A stretch of 64,000 nucleotides of DNA from a virus, in the IMG/VR virus record IMGVR_UViG_3300001398_000002, positions 1-64,000 of that record. One strand, 5' to 3'. The translations under genes were made by a program, and so were the position numbers. Below the pieces are notes generated by a model that searched no databases, was not told the origin of the DNA, and worked only from the letters and a program-made list of their open reading frames with translations. Shown one piece after another: positions 33,501-40,670 of the stretch (the stretch's first letter is position 1; each line of letters opens with the position of its first letter).

Positions 33501-33874
33501 TCGTGATCCTGCTCCCCGATATTGCACCGGCCCTCATTGAAGAGGTATGTCAGGTAATCCCTCTCAGACAGCTCGTACAGGATCTTGGTCTTGAGCATGT
33601 CCGTGACTTGGATACGCTTGTTAGGATCGTCAGGGATCTTGGTGTCCAGCTCCAGATTGTAATAGAGCTTCACCAGGAAGCGCTGGGCAGGGTATAGGTT
33701 CATTGCCAAACCCCAAGGCTGCTCGATGTATTCGAGCACACTGAAGATCTTGGGGCCGCCACCTAGGCCGCCACCACCCGCACCTGAATTGGTGGCCACA
33801 GCTTGAGTGGCTTTGACCTTCTGGTTGGCGTTCCGGACTAGATTGACCAGCCCCTCTCGTTTCTTCTCAGCCAC
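30512..33874 (-). CDS. terL: Terminase large subunit interrupted by an intein
   Basis: This encodes 1120 residues from a GTG start with GAGGT upstream; an intein occupies residues 140-588 and the spliced protein is about 671. The ATPase has Walker A SIGRRGGK joined by splicing to TTLSG, and Walker B VVIILDEVAHF with the following coupling segment (RVILISSPLG). The nuclease domain has GIDVGLVNDGTAI and ahead of the end AHDDLSDALIRS, the acidic residues of the RNase H-like site. The C-terminus is basic (SLSGRRPIRQR). It translocates DNA into the prohead through the portal and cuts at headful or defined ends. Without intein splicing the P-loop would be split. Confidence 0.93.
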   Translation of the reverse strand: MAEKKREGLVNLVRNANQKVKATQAVATNSGAGGGGLGGGPKIFSVLEYIEQPWGLAMNLYPAQRFLVKLYYNLELDTKIPDDPNKRIQVTDMLKTKILYELSERDYLTYLFNEGRCNIGEQDHDRRELVLSIGRRGGKCVCGDTLVLTNDGIRQIADLGTALEDGFSPLELGIVQEAGKRSTSAAFYNGGVKPTFSVKTDSGYSLKGTGPHRVKVLTKTGKVEWVYLDQLQVGDFVAINRSTDLWAAKLMDLRPFHNETGRKDVRLPELLDERLGNFIGYLVGDGTWGDDHAVSVTVEHPETWAYLKEAFQTLLGEPRVQMDERTVNTGRLEFCSVRARRFFDDIGWKQDCARDQKMIPWSILQSPKSVVCAFLRGLFETDGCAESGGRSITFSSASFRLAHEVQIVLLNLGIVSNVARKWNSKTKKHYANLRVKGTRSRRLFAQLIGFDSDKKRLPMLASLELAQEGKSDTESIPHQYSAIRDWLESIPKAGPGAGHRRSRLRDVLANTCKPSSGEDLTYPRLAKAISVAKEMGAGEQETAHFEELARLDYFYDAVTSVEQGEDQVYDLTVPDGEAFVANGMTNHNTTLSGIFASYEVYRLLNLYNPQEYYGLPNGNRIQIISVATDKDQAGLLFNEVASHIVKCEYFKPHTASNTQTFLNFRTPYDIEKFGTDVRNGDGKYQSLNGKATIRVTFKGANGKGLRGAGNVVIILDEVAHFLDKGGGSAEEVYGAVVPSSAAFSKKDQKTKRALIDPITGIEAPVESRVILISSPLGKSGLFYDKFDLAMRGGPGAHNILAIQAPTWEINPTVPSSYYKEKYHANPITFVTEHGAQFSDQVRGWIERESDLQACINPILQPKLAGTPRSPHQMGIDVGLVNDGTAIAITHVEGDKIVLDYHEIWYAGENWREANPHLDFSVATDYAKSLGNVQRIDFDAIGEWILALCKRFHITAGIFDRWNGIPLEQFLHKHGLKQFTSDFYTRDNTSKMYQTVKEFMYDEKLELYDFPIPERAKDGSKHSPLIAELLTLQAEQISKNIVTVQAPNKVGAHDDLSDALIRSIWLSSEVMMNRKHTAHGQAYRPAVASAMTPQRYQMSRMLKHGGGGDRSLSGRRPIRQR
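32111..33457 (-). mobile_element. Intein with LAGLIDADG endonuclease in the terminase Walker A motif
   Basis: The insert is 449 residues, from CVCGDTLVLTNDGI after GRRGGK to VANGMTNHN before TTLSG, so +1 is Thr. Block B is GTGPHRVKV, and the LAGLIDADG motifs are FIGYLVGDGTW and FLRGLFETDG. All splicing residues are present. Insertion exactly between Lys and Thr of the P-loop is a recurring intein site in ATPases. Confidence 0.93.
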
Positions 33875-33882
33875 TAGCTACC

Positions 33883-34491
33883 TCAGAGATTCTGGGCTTT
33901 TTCTTCCCAGCCCTCTAATTCGGTCTCTAGGCGGTTGAAAAGCATATCCACTTGCTCAGAAGAGAATGTCGCCGTTGCCGCATTTCGAATTGAATCGAGA
34001 AGGAAAGCGAAGACCTTCTGAAAACGTTCACTCTTGAGATCGATGAAGTTGGTGCCCAACCGCCTCATCTCAAGCTCGATCGAAGCCACTTCCTTGAGGG
34101 CTCCGATCCTACGACTCGATATTTGAGTCGTATCTTTACCGTACTTCGCAGCTTCTACGCGGTCACAGTACAGTGACGCGGCTTCCGTTGCGATCTCTTC
34201 CTTGATCCTTTGTAGGGTCTCCAAGGAGTCAACACGCCCCCGCACTGCCTTATTAACAGTGTCGATGTCGTTCGTGTACTCCGCCTTAAGCCTCTGCATC
34301 TCAGCGTGGTACGCCAATTCATTCACAGTAGGCTGGGGATTGATCTTCTTGGGGCGGCCGACGCCACGCTTGATGGGGCCAGTAGCTGCATGTACTGGGA
34401 CTACCATCGCCATTGGGCCGATCTTGGTCGACTCGTTAGCCATGCTTTCCAGATTTTCCAAGTAATCATCCTTCGTGTCTGTCATGTTCAT
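33883..34491 (-). CDS. Candidate terminase small subunit with AT-hook-like motif
   Basis: This encodes 202 residues. The start ATG at 34491 overlaps the upstream stop (ATGA) and follows GGAAGG. Residues about 40-50 contain KRGVGRPKKI, an AT-hook-like GRPKK motif that would bind the minor groove of A+T-rich DNA. The remainder is helical and coiled-coil-like (LKAEYTNDIDTVNKAVRGRV, RLGTNFIDLKSERFQKVFAF). Location 8 bp before TerL and a DNA-binding motif in a helical oligomerising protein fit a small terminase, but no family signature is recognised. Confidence 0.5.
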   Translation of the reverse strand: MNMTDTKDDYLENLESMANESTKIGPMAMVVPVHAATGPIKRGVGRPKKINPQPTVNELAYHAEMQRLKAEYTNDIDTVNKAVRGRVDSLETLQRIKEEIATEAASLYCDRVEAAKYGKDTTQISSRRIGALKEVASIELEMRRLGTNFIDLKSERFQKVFAFLLDSIRNAATATFSSEQVDMLFNRLETELEGWEEKAQNL

Positions 34492-34880
34492 TTCTTGCCT
34501 TCCGCCGTCCCCTCCGCTCCGTTCCCCTCGGTGCGAATAAGGTACTGCGACAGATTGCGGACTACATCGTAGCCCTTGTCTTTAGGTACTTGCTTCTCAA
34601 TTGCCTTGGACAGATCCTTGCCCGATTGGGCCAGGTTCAGAACCCCTGTTTGGTCAGGAGTGACGTTGAAGACATCCTCTGGTCGGAGATCTCTACGATC
34701 GGCCTCAACTACTTCACCGCCCTCATCCTTGGACACGGCGTAGTCCTTGGTCACTTCTCGGCCGATCCCCTTGGGCTTGTTTATGGGTGTGGTGTTCTTC
34801 CACGCCTTTTGACGAGCCCCGGGTTGCTGGTCTGCCTGCTTGAAGCGGGCGACCACACGACGTGCGGGACTATCTTTCAC
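34488..34880 (-). CDS. Small basic protein with N-terminal VVARF tag
   Basis: This encodes 130 residues. Residues 7-16 read RRVVARFKQA, matching the tags of the 8-9 kb proteins. Beyond that it is charged, Lys/Asp/Gln-rich (AWKNTTPINKPKGIGREVTK, GVLNLAQSGKDLSKAIEKQV) and probably disordered. It is flanked by overlaps of 4 nt on both sides. Probably packaged in the head or associated with it; function unknown. Confidence 0.6.
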   Translation of the reverse strand: MKDSPARRVVARFKQADQQPGARQKAWKNTTPINKPKGIGREVTKDYAVSKDEGGEVVEADRRDLRPEDVFNVTPDQTGVLNLAQSGKDLSKAIEKQVPKDKGYDVVRNLSQYLIRTEGNGAEGTAEGKK

Positions 34881-36865
34881 AGCTTGACTTTCTGAGTCCC
34901 GAATTCGATGGTGTCTGAGCCCACCTTGAACTCTGGCTGAAGGTCGATGGAACCCTCTGTGTCGTGCTGGAGCTGATACTCCTGCATCATACTCAGACCG
35001 TTGTTCATGAGGCTCTCGTAGGAAACCACCGTCGAGTTCCCCGACGCCAAGATCGCACGCTGTTCAGCCAGCTTGTCGATGTAAGGGGGCTCCACGACCA
35101 ACTGCTTGTTGATGACGGAACAGAACCCGACCCGGGTCTGATGAACGCAAGAACCGCACTTGTCACCGACTTTGAGATATTGGACAGCGGCCCGTGAACG
35201 ATGGGCGCTAGCGGCCGTGTGACAACCCTTGCCGTAATCGTCGTAAACCGTTGGGTCGATGAACTTGATACCCTGTAGGCCTTGTTCCGCCAACACGACC
35301 TTGAGATCTCCGGCCGTGGCAGTGAGATCCCGGACATCGAAGCGGCTCTTCAGCACATTGAGAAGGTCATCTCCGTATAGACCTTCGTTCATGTACCTCG
35401 AAGCAGTCTTCAGGATCTCACGCTTGGTCAGGTCACTGGTATTTGCCGCACGAGTCTGCCCGTAGAAAGCCTTCTCGATTGAGCTGCGGACGCTGGGGCC
35501 AGAGGACGCCAAAGGTGCAGAAGCAGCCTTGTGGATGGCCTTGAGAGCCTCCATGGGGGTGTCCCCCCATGAGTACTTGGCAGCATCGTGGGGAAGTTTG
35601 CCAGCGATCCGATGCTCATCCAATACCGCAGACACGGTCTGCGTATTGAGGACTGCGTCCGCAGATGCCACTAGCTGACGCCCATACATCATACAGCGGC
35701 CAACCTTGTTGAAGATGCAAGAGCCGCACTTCTCGCCTGCAACAATGGCCCGGATCTTCGATCCATGCTTGTTGATGAAGTCTGCTCCTTCACGGCAGTC
35801 ATCAAAGGCTGTCTGGTTCGAATAAACCGCACCGAACAGGCCAGCCTCCTTGAAGAGGGGCACCCATTCAGCCTTGGTCTCTTCGAGCAAAGTCAAGTCG
35901 AAGGCTAGACGAAGTGCGTGAACCAGTTCGGGCTCGCCATGCCCCTTGAGCATCTCCTTAGTGAGGAGAGCGATGATCGGGCGTGCTTTAGCAGCTGCAA
36001 GCTTCTGCTGGCCTTCGGCATCACGCTTCTTCGTGAGGCTGGCAACCGCAATCAGTTGCTGGCTTGTATCGCCTTGAGCAATAGCTGCTTGAGGGGCCTG
36101 TGGAATACCCGTGAAGCCCTGAGTTCCCGTAGAAGCCTGGCCCAAGAAGGCTTGGCGAATACGTTCCTTCGGAGTAGTTCCCGTAGAAGCGAGGACAGCC
36201 TTGCCCCTGGAAGCCTGTTGCCTCTCTACCGTAGACGCTAGTTCATTGGAGTAGGGCACTTCCACTTGTAGTTCCTTGTGGAAAACCCCGCAATGGCTGC
36301 TGCCGTTGGCCGTGATTTGACGATGAACGCAATCGCTGCACGCAACCTTTGCGACAACGAAAGGAGCATCCAAGGCAAAGCGACGAACGAACTCGGAGGC
36401 AATCTTGCCACCCTTATTGCAGTCCGGGAAGTCCGAAGCACTGATGTACAACTTACCAAGGAGGCCCCGTTCAGCGAATACTGTAGCAAGGGCTGTCTTG
36501 GCAGTTGCGAGGATGTTGGCATCGTACCTAGAAGACAATGCGTGGCTGATCTTCTTGGGATCAGTCGACTGCATGATAGCCAGACGGGCTGTACGCATCA
36601 GGTCTTCAGGCACCGCTCGGAGATGCCCATGGATAGACGAGAGATCGCCCATCGTCTTGGGTTCGCCCTTGTTGGGTACTAGAGATGAAGGCGATTGGTC
36701 CTGGTGGCTCCACAAGGCAATGAGATCTGGAGCAATGTCCAGGTTCTGCTTGGGGAGAGTGTCGTTCTTGCGGTACTCCGCCTCGTCGACATCCAACCAA
36801 TCGAGGTCGGAAACGCCAGAGCTACCTTCTTTGATGAAGTCTGTTAGGTCACCAAGATCAGCCAT
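34877..36865 (-). CDS. Virion-type protein with three four-cysteine modules
   Basis: This encodes 662 residues. Three repeated modules each carry exactly four Cys as C-x(n)-C-x2-C-x(n)-C: 149/176/179/192, 357/380/383/391 and 548/570/573/582. Each is preceded by the segment ERGLLGKLY, EAGLFGAVY or EQGLQGIKF and has a CGSC-type centre (CSDC in module 1). A linker helix AFLGQ or AFYGQ repeats between modules. Twelve cysteines in this spacing indicate three metal sites, either Zn or 4Fe-4S. In module 3 the first Cys is shifted four residues, one helical turn. No catalytic motif is seen. It lies between packaging genes and a low-complexity protein, so a head-internal or baseplate role is possible. 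Confidence 0.7.
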   Translation of the reverse strand: MADLGDLTDFIKEGSSGVSDLDWLDVDEAEYRKNDTLPKQNLDIAPDLIALWSHQDQSPSSLVPNKGEPKTMGDLSSIHGHLRAVPEDLMRTARLAIMQSTDPKKISHALSSRYDANILATAKTALATVFAERGLLGKLYISASDFPDCNKGGKIASEFVRRFALDAPFVVAKVACSDCVHRQITANGSSHCGVFHKELQVEVPYSNELASTVERQQASRGKAVLASTGTTPKERIRQAFLGQASTGTQGFTGIPQAPQAAIAQGDTSQQLIAVASLTKKRDAEGQQKLAAAKARPIIALLTKEMLKGHGEPELVHALRLAFDLTLLEETKAEWVPLFKEAGLFGAVYSNQTAFDDCREGADFINKHGSKIRAIVAGEKCGSCIFNKVGRCMMYGRQLVASADAVLNTQTVSAVLDEHRIAGKLPHDAAKYSWGDTPMEALKAIHKAASAPLASSGPSVRSSIEKAFYGQTRAANTSDLTKREILKTASRYMNEGLYGDDLLNVLKSRFDVRDLTATAGDLKVVLAEQGLQGIKFIDPTVYDDYGKGCHTAASAHRSRAAVQYLKVGDKCGSCVHQTRVGFCSVINKQLVVEPPYIDKLAEQRAILASGNSTVVSYESLMNNGLSMMQEYQLQHDTEGSIDLQPEFKVGSDTIEFGTQKVKL

Positions 36866-36868
36866 CGT

Positions 36869-38218
36869 TCATCCTGTCTGCTGTTTTTCGGGCCAATTGT
36901 GGAGGGGATCCGGCCGATAGTTGGGGGTCGTATAGTCGTAGCGTACGTACGGTGTTTCCATGTCAGTGTACGTGTAGTCTGTATTCATCATACTGGGAGA
37001 CATCTCGCCACCTGGGGTCGGCTCAGCGGGCATCTCCGATTGAGCCATCGGGCCCGAATCATTCACCATGTTGCCCTTATCTCCCTGATAATAGTCAGAA
37101 CGGGCAACCGGAGGCTGATCATCGTTGGGCAGTGAATCCATTGAATGACGATCACTGACCTCGGCATTGAACTCTGGGGTGGTGTCCCCGGACGACCCTG
37201 AGCCACCGCCTGGAAGGCCGCTGGTCGGTCCGAACACACCTTTCGTGCCGTTACCCTCACCTGAAGGGTTCCCGTAACCACCGGCACCTTGGCCGTTAGC
37301 TCCGTAGCCCAGACCAAAGTCATAGGCCTCCGTCGGAGTCGTGTCGGTCACTGCCCCTGGCATACCCGAACCAGCTCCGCGATCACTAAGGTTACCCTCA
37401 CCATTCTCAGATTCCTGGTGTTCGATCATTGAGGGATACCCCCAACCATCATAGGCCATTTCCGGGTCCGGCTGGTCTTCACGGTCTAGGTGCTCAACCC
37501 TGGGCCCACCCAAAGCTCCTGGGGAAACCGAGGAATTGGCGGTGCGATCGTAGGGGTTGAAGGAGGCCTCTTTCGGGCGCATCATCGGGACAGCCTGGCT
37601 GGTTTCGTTGCCGCTACCACCGTCTGGCATGCTCGAAGCCTCTTCCGGCTCTTTCTCCGGCTTGTCCTTGCCGCCCTCAATCTCTTCCTCTTCTTCTTCG
37701 ACCTCCGCCTCCGGATCGTCGAGGATCCCTTGAGACTTCTCTAGGTACTGTTCGATCTCCTCGGCATCAGTCTCGTCCAACAGCGCCAACTTTGGGCGCC
37801 AATGAGGAGCCGTGATCTCGTCGTGGAGGGTGTCGGTGATAGCACTCAAGGCCTCGCAGGCTGCGTAGAGCTTCTTGCGTACGTCGGGCACTCCCATGAC
37901 GTAGCCACGCCCACCCAACATACCATCAGGGCTGATGGTAGCGGATTTCAAGCGGCTGAGGTGACGATAAGCCGTCAGGGCGTGGCCCAAACTGACACTG
38001 GCTGCCCAGAGGGCTGTGGCCATCGGCTTCAAAGCCTTGGGATCGTAAGGATGATCCTTCGGAATGTTCCTCTTGCCGCCAACAGGACTGTTGCCACCAC
38101 CCCCATCCTCTTCAGGCGGTTGGGGCGGGCCGTTCTCAGCGAATGGCGGAAACGCTGCTGTCTTTTGAACAGTAGCGGTCTTCGCCATTACGCGCTTGAT
38201 AAGGTCTCGGTTGCTCAA
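36869..38218 (-). CDS. Acidic low-complexity protein
   Basis: This encodes 449 residues. A short helical region (ALKPMATALWAASVSLGHAL, and a following helix pair) lies at about 60-165. An acidic run (EAEVEEEEEEIEGG) and then Gly/Pro/Ser/Asn/Tyr-rich low complexity run to the C-terminus (ETPYVRYDYTTPNYRPDPLH). There are no Cys beyond one in the helical part and no membrane segment. The N-terminus MSNRDLIKRVMAKTATVQKT only weakly resembles the VARF tag. It is a structural or internal head protein by position; not recognised. Confidence 0.6.
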   Translation of the reverse strand: MSNRDLIKRVMAKTATVQKTAAFPPFAENGPPQPPEEDGGGGNSPVGGKRNIPKDHPYDPKALKPMATALWAASVSLGHALTAYRHLSRLKSATISPDGMLGGRGYVMGVPDVRKKLYAACEALSAITDTLHDEITAPHWRPKLALLDETDAEEIEQYLEKSQGILDDPEAEVEEEEEEIEGGKDKPEKEPEEASSMPDGGSGNETSQAVPMMRPKEASFNPYDRTANSSVSPGALGGPRVEHLDREDQPDPEMAYDGWGYPSMIEHQESENGEGNLSDRGAGSGMPGAVTDTTPTEAYDFGLGYGANGQGAGGYGNPSGEGNGTKGVFGPTSGLPGGGSGSSGDTTPEFNAEVSDRHSMDSLPNDDQPPVARSDYYQGDKGNMVNDSGPMAQSEMPAEPTPGGEMSPSMMNTDYTYTDMETPYVRYDYTTPNYRPDPLHNWPEKQQTG

Positions 38219-38221
38219 GGT

Positions 38222-38506
38222 TCAGCCCTTTACTGGGGAACTGTTGTCGAACTGGCGCTCGATGTAGAACTCTTCGCCTTCCTTGCGGATAGACCAGAGG
38301 TCATTGGTCGACTTGTGGATCAGTTGGTCCGAGGCCACCCTAGTGAACTCGTTGAGCTGGCCCAGTGAGGCCACACGAATGCGATGAGGCTTAGCGACTG
38401 CGGCGGTCTTCTGACCCAAGGGAGTCACGATCGCCGGTTCCGACTCGAAAAAGGCGTCCATGCCCGAGGAAGTGCTTTGGATCTGGTCTAGCTTGAAGTT
38501 GGCCAT
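38222..38506 (-). CDS. Small hypothetical protein
   Basis: The ATG at 38506 (MANFKLDQIQ) follows GAGGT at a good distance, giving 94 residues. The sequence is mixed alpha/beta with a short basic stretch (AAVAKPHRIRVASLG) and ends with beta-like VDL/WSIRKEGEEFYIERQFD. It stops 3 bases before the next gene. There are no Cys or motifs. Function unknown. Confidence 0.55.
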   Translation of the reverse strand: MANFKLDQIQSTSSGMDAFFESEPAIVTPLGQKTAAVAKPHRIRVASLGQLNEFTRVASDQLIHKSTNDLWSIRKEGEEFYIERQFDNSSPVKG

Positions 38507-38516
38507 CAAAAATACC

Positions 38517-39425
38517 TCACGTAATCACGAGTCTGATGAGAACATCCGTGTAAGCGTTAGAACTGTACCCACTGATTCGAAGGGTCTCCTCGTAAGTCCC
38601 AGGGTACAGACCCGTGATAGGGGCGATACTAACGTTGATCGTTGCGCTACCCCCCGCATTCAAAGAGCCGCTGCTGGGAAGGAACCCCGTGAGCCAGTTC
38701 TGGGACAAGCCCACCAAACGAACGATTTGATACTCCAGCACCGAGTTAGTCAGCCCCGTGTTGGTGACCAAAAAAGGTAAGCTGTCTATCGGGGGGTACT
38801 CCCCGCCCAACGGATAGTCCACATTGAAAACAACCATGGCCACATTCGTGGAAATGACAGCCTTCGGCCGGACGTTGATGGTGATTGGAAATGTCAAGGA
38901 TGGTGTCGTAGCGGTCAGGTCCTGCACCGTTATGGATGCACTGTAAGGGCTGCTGACCGCCAACAAATCCGTAGAATCCACGATCACATTGAAGCTACCG
39001 TACTGGTTACTGGCCAACCCCCCAATAACAGCTGGCAAAACCTCTACGTAATCTGCCGAAGAAGCCAAGGAACCGTCGAGCAATGACCCGAAAACTCCGA
39101 TATTCGTCAGCAGACCTGCCTGTGAAGGGGACATTCCGCGACCTTCATCAACACTGAACACAAGGGACGAAGGCGGGCCCAACAGCATAGTGGGCTTGAA
39201 GTTCGTCATCATGGTCTGGATCGATGTAGCCATCGACTGGACGACATCCCCTGGAAGAGGAATGGAATCCCTCAAGAATCCAAAAGGCGTAACGATATCA
39301 ACGATTTGGAATGTGGGGGATGGTCCCGACACGTCCATGCGCGTTGTCCAACGCCAAGTCCTGGCACTTACCAGGACACTGAACTGAACATCTTGAGTTT
39401 GGATACGGGCGGGGGAAAGCGTCAA
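38517..39425 (-). CDS. Structural protein with C-terminal BACON-like domain
   Basis: This encodes 302 residues from a TTG start preceded by GGAGGAG. The protein is beta-rich. Its last about 60 residues (NWLTGFLPSSGSLNAGGSAT, then INVSIAPITGLYPGTYEETL) fit a BACON/Ig-like beta-sandwich, which in phages often decorates tail or head surface proteins and can bind carbohydrate. Another Ig-like segment may lie in the centre (SSPYSASITVQDLTATTPS). No Cys. Likely an adhesin or decoration protein; the domain call is by pattern. Confidence 0.6.
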   Translation of the reverse strand: MTLSPARIQTQDVQFSVLVSARTWRWTTRMDVSGPSPTFQIVDIVTPFGFLRDSIPLPGDVVQSMATSIQTMMTNFKPTMLLGPPSSLVFSVDEGRGMSPSQAGLLTNIGVFGSLLDGSLASSADYVEVLPAVIGGLASNQYGSFNVIVDSTDLLAVSSPYSASITVQDLTATTPSLTFPITINVRPKAVISTNVAMVVFNVDYPLGGEYPPIDSLPFLVTNTGLTNSVLEYQIVRLVGLSQNWLTGFLPSSGSLNAGGSATINVSIAPITGLYPGTYEETLRISGYSSNAYTDVLIRLVIT

Positions 39426-39476
39426 GGGGGTAGACTCCTCCGTTAACGCCGGGCCATAAGTAGAAAAGGGCCTATT

Positions 39477-40586
39477 TTACGGGGTGGGGCGGGCCCAGAT
39501 ATCCCCGCACTTGATCTTCCCGACCAGCGAAACCCCAATCCCAAACTCTTCGGCTACGGCCTTGTAGGTGCACCCGTCCGACAATCGTTGCCGGATCAAC
39601 TCCGCCTTCTCAAAGGTCAGCTTGTTTGAGCGACGGTTGCGGTTCTGAGCTAGGCTCCTCAAAGTCCACTGGCAATTGGACAGCCACTGTTTCGCAAGGC
39701 ACTCCTCGCACTTACCACAAGAATAGGAAGCAGCGAGGTCGGTACGTCCTACCACGTGACCCTCTGAAGGCCTGGGTCCCAAGTCCTGGATAAAAGCCGG
39801 AAAGTCATCTTTCCACCGTTGACACATGGTAATGCCCAACGCCCCGTATGCAGCGTAGCCATCGTGATTTGGGTTGAAGCAGCGAGTCTTGATGCTTGTC
39901 CAAGCCTTGTACTCGGGAGTGCCTACGCCCCCGTGACCATGGTTACCGTGGGCTGGGCCTGTAACAAATGCATGCCTATTCAGGTTCTGCTCACGCTTCG
40001 TGGCCCACCTAACGTTGCCTGGCTCGTAGTTCCCGCCCTTGTTCGGGAACCTGTCTAATGAATGCTGGGGCGTAGGCTTAGGCCCCATGTATTGAAAGAA
40101 AGCTACGAAGTCGTGGATCCATTCCGGATGCACCTTGACTCCTTTACCACCCCAATGTGGGTAGTTCGAGCTACTCTCATTGAGGCAGCGATCCTTCATC
40201 GCAGACCAATTTTTATATTCCGGGCGACCTATCAGGCCATGCTTGAAGTTGGTGACTTTTTCAGACCTGGGCCTAGGAGGCAAGGTGTTGCCCTCTCCGT
40301 GTGGCCTTCTATTGACCACCTGTTCGTCCCAGGTTGCCCAACGTACGTTTCCAGGCTCGTAGTCCCCATCGTTGTTTGGGAACCTGTCTAGAGAATGCTT
40401 TGGAGTCGGGCGCGGCCCCACGTAAGCATAGAATGACTCAAAGTCGTTCAGCCATTCCGGACAAATCATGATCCCTCGGCCGCCATAGTTGGGGTACGCC
40501 CGATGGTCTTGATTCAAGCAACGAGACTTGATCTGCTGCCAGCACTTGTATTCAGGGGTCTGACTAAGGTTGTGCTTAAAATACAT
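39477..40586 (-). CDS. Predicted homing endonuclease with three HNH-like units and a C-terminal HTH
   Basis: The chosen ATG at 40586 (MYFKHNLSQTPEYKCW) gives 369 residues; the frame is open to 40619. Three repeats follow the TPEYxxWxxIKxRCxN...YGGRGIxxCPEW...SLDRFPNxxGxYEPGNVRWA pattern found in many phage HNH-like proteins. The third copy keeps the first half (TPEYKAWTSIKTRCFNPNHD) but loses the second half. The C-terminal about 45 residues form an HTH of the recombinase or homing type (KAELIRQRLSDGCTYKAVAE then EFGIGVSLVGKI). It has its own sigma-70-like promoter and an intergenic flank, both typical of a mobile insertion. Exact cleavage activity is inferred. Confidence 0.65.
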   Translation of the reverse strand: MYFKHNLSQTPEYKCWQQIKSRCLNQDHRAYPNYGGRGIMICPEWLNDFESFYAYVGPRPTPKHSLDRFPNNDGDYEPGNVRWATWDEQVVNRRPHGEGNTLPPRPRSEKVTNFKHGLIGRPEYKNWSAMKDRCLNESSSNYPHWGGKGVKVHPEWIHDFVAFFQYMGPKPTPQHSLDRFPNKGGNYEPGNVRWATKREQNLNRHAFVTGPAHGNHGHGGVGTPEYKAWTSIKTRCFNPNHDGYAAYGALGITMCQRWKDDFPAFIQDLGPRPSEGHVVGRTDLAASYSCGKCEECLAKQWLSNCQWTLRSLAQNRNRRSNKLTFEKAELIRQRLSDGCTYKAVAEEFGIGVSLVGKIKCGDIWARPTP

Positions 40587-40641
40587 AGGTGATCTTAGCA
40601 CATCACACCCATGTAGCAACTGTTTTCAAAACATTGTTCTG

Positions 40642-40670
40642 AATATATTTGCGAGTTCATAAGTGCTCAA
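40642..40670 (-). promoter_or_regulatory. Sigma-70-like promoter for the HNH-like gene
   Basis: On the minus strand TTGAGC (40665-40670) and TATATT (40642-40647) are 17 bp apart. The -35 overlaps the last codons of the sigma-like gene and the start site would be near 40635, about 50 bases before the ATG at 40586. It resembles the promoter at 6958-6986 (both begin TTGAG). Confidence 0.5.
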
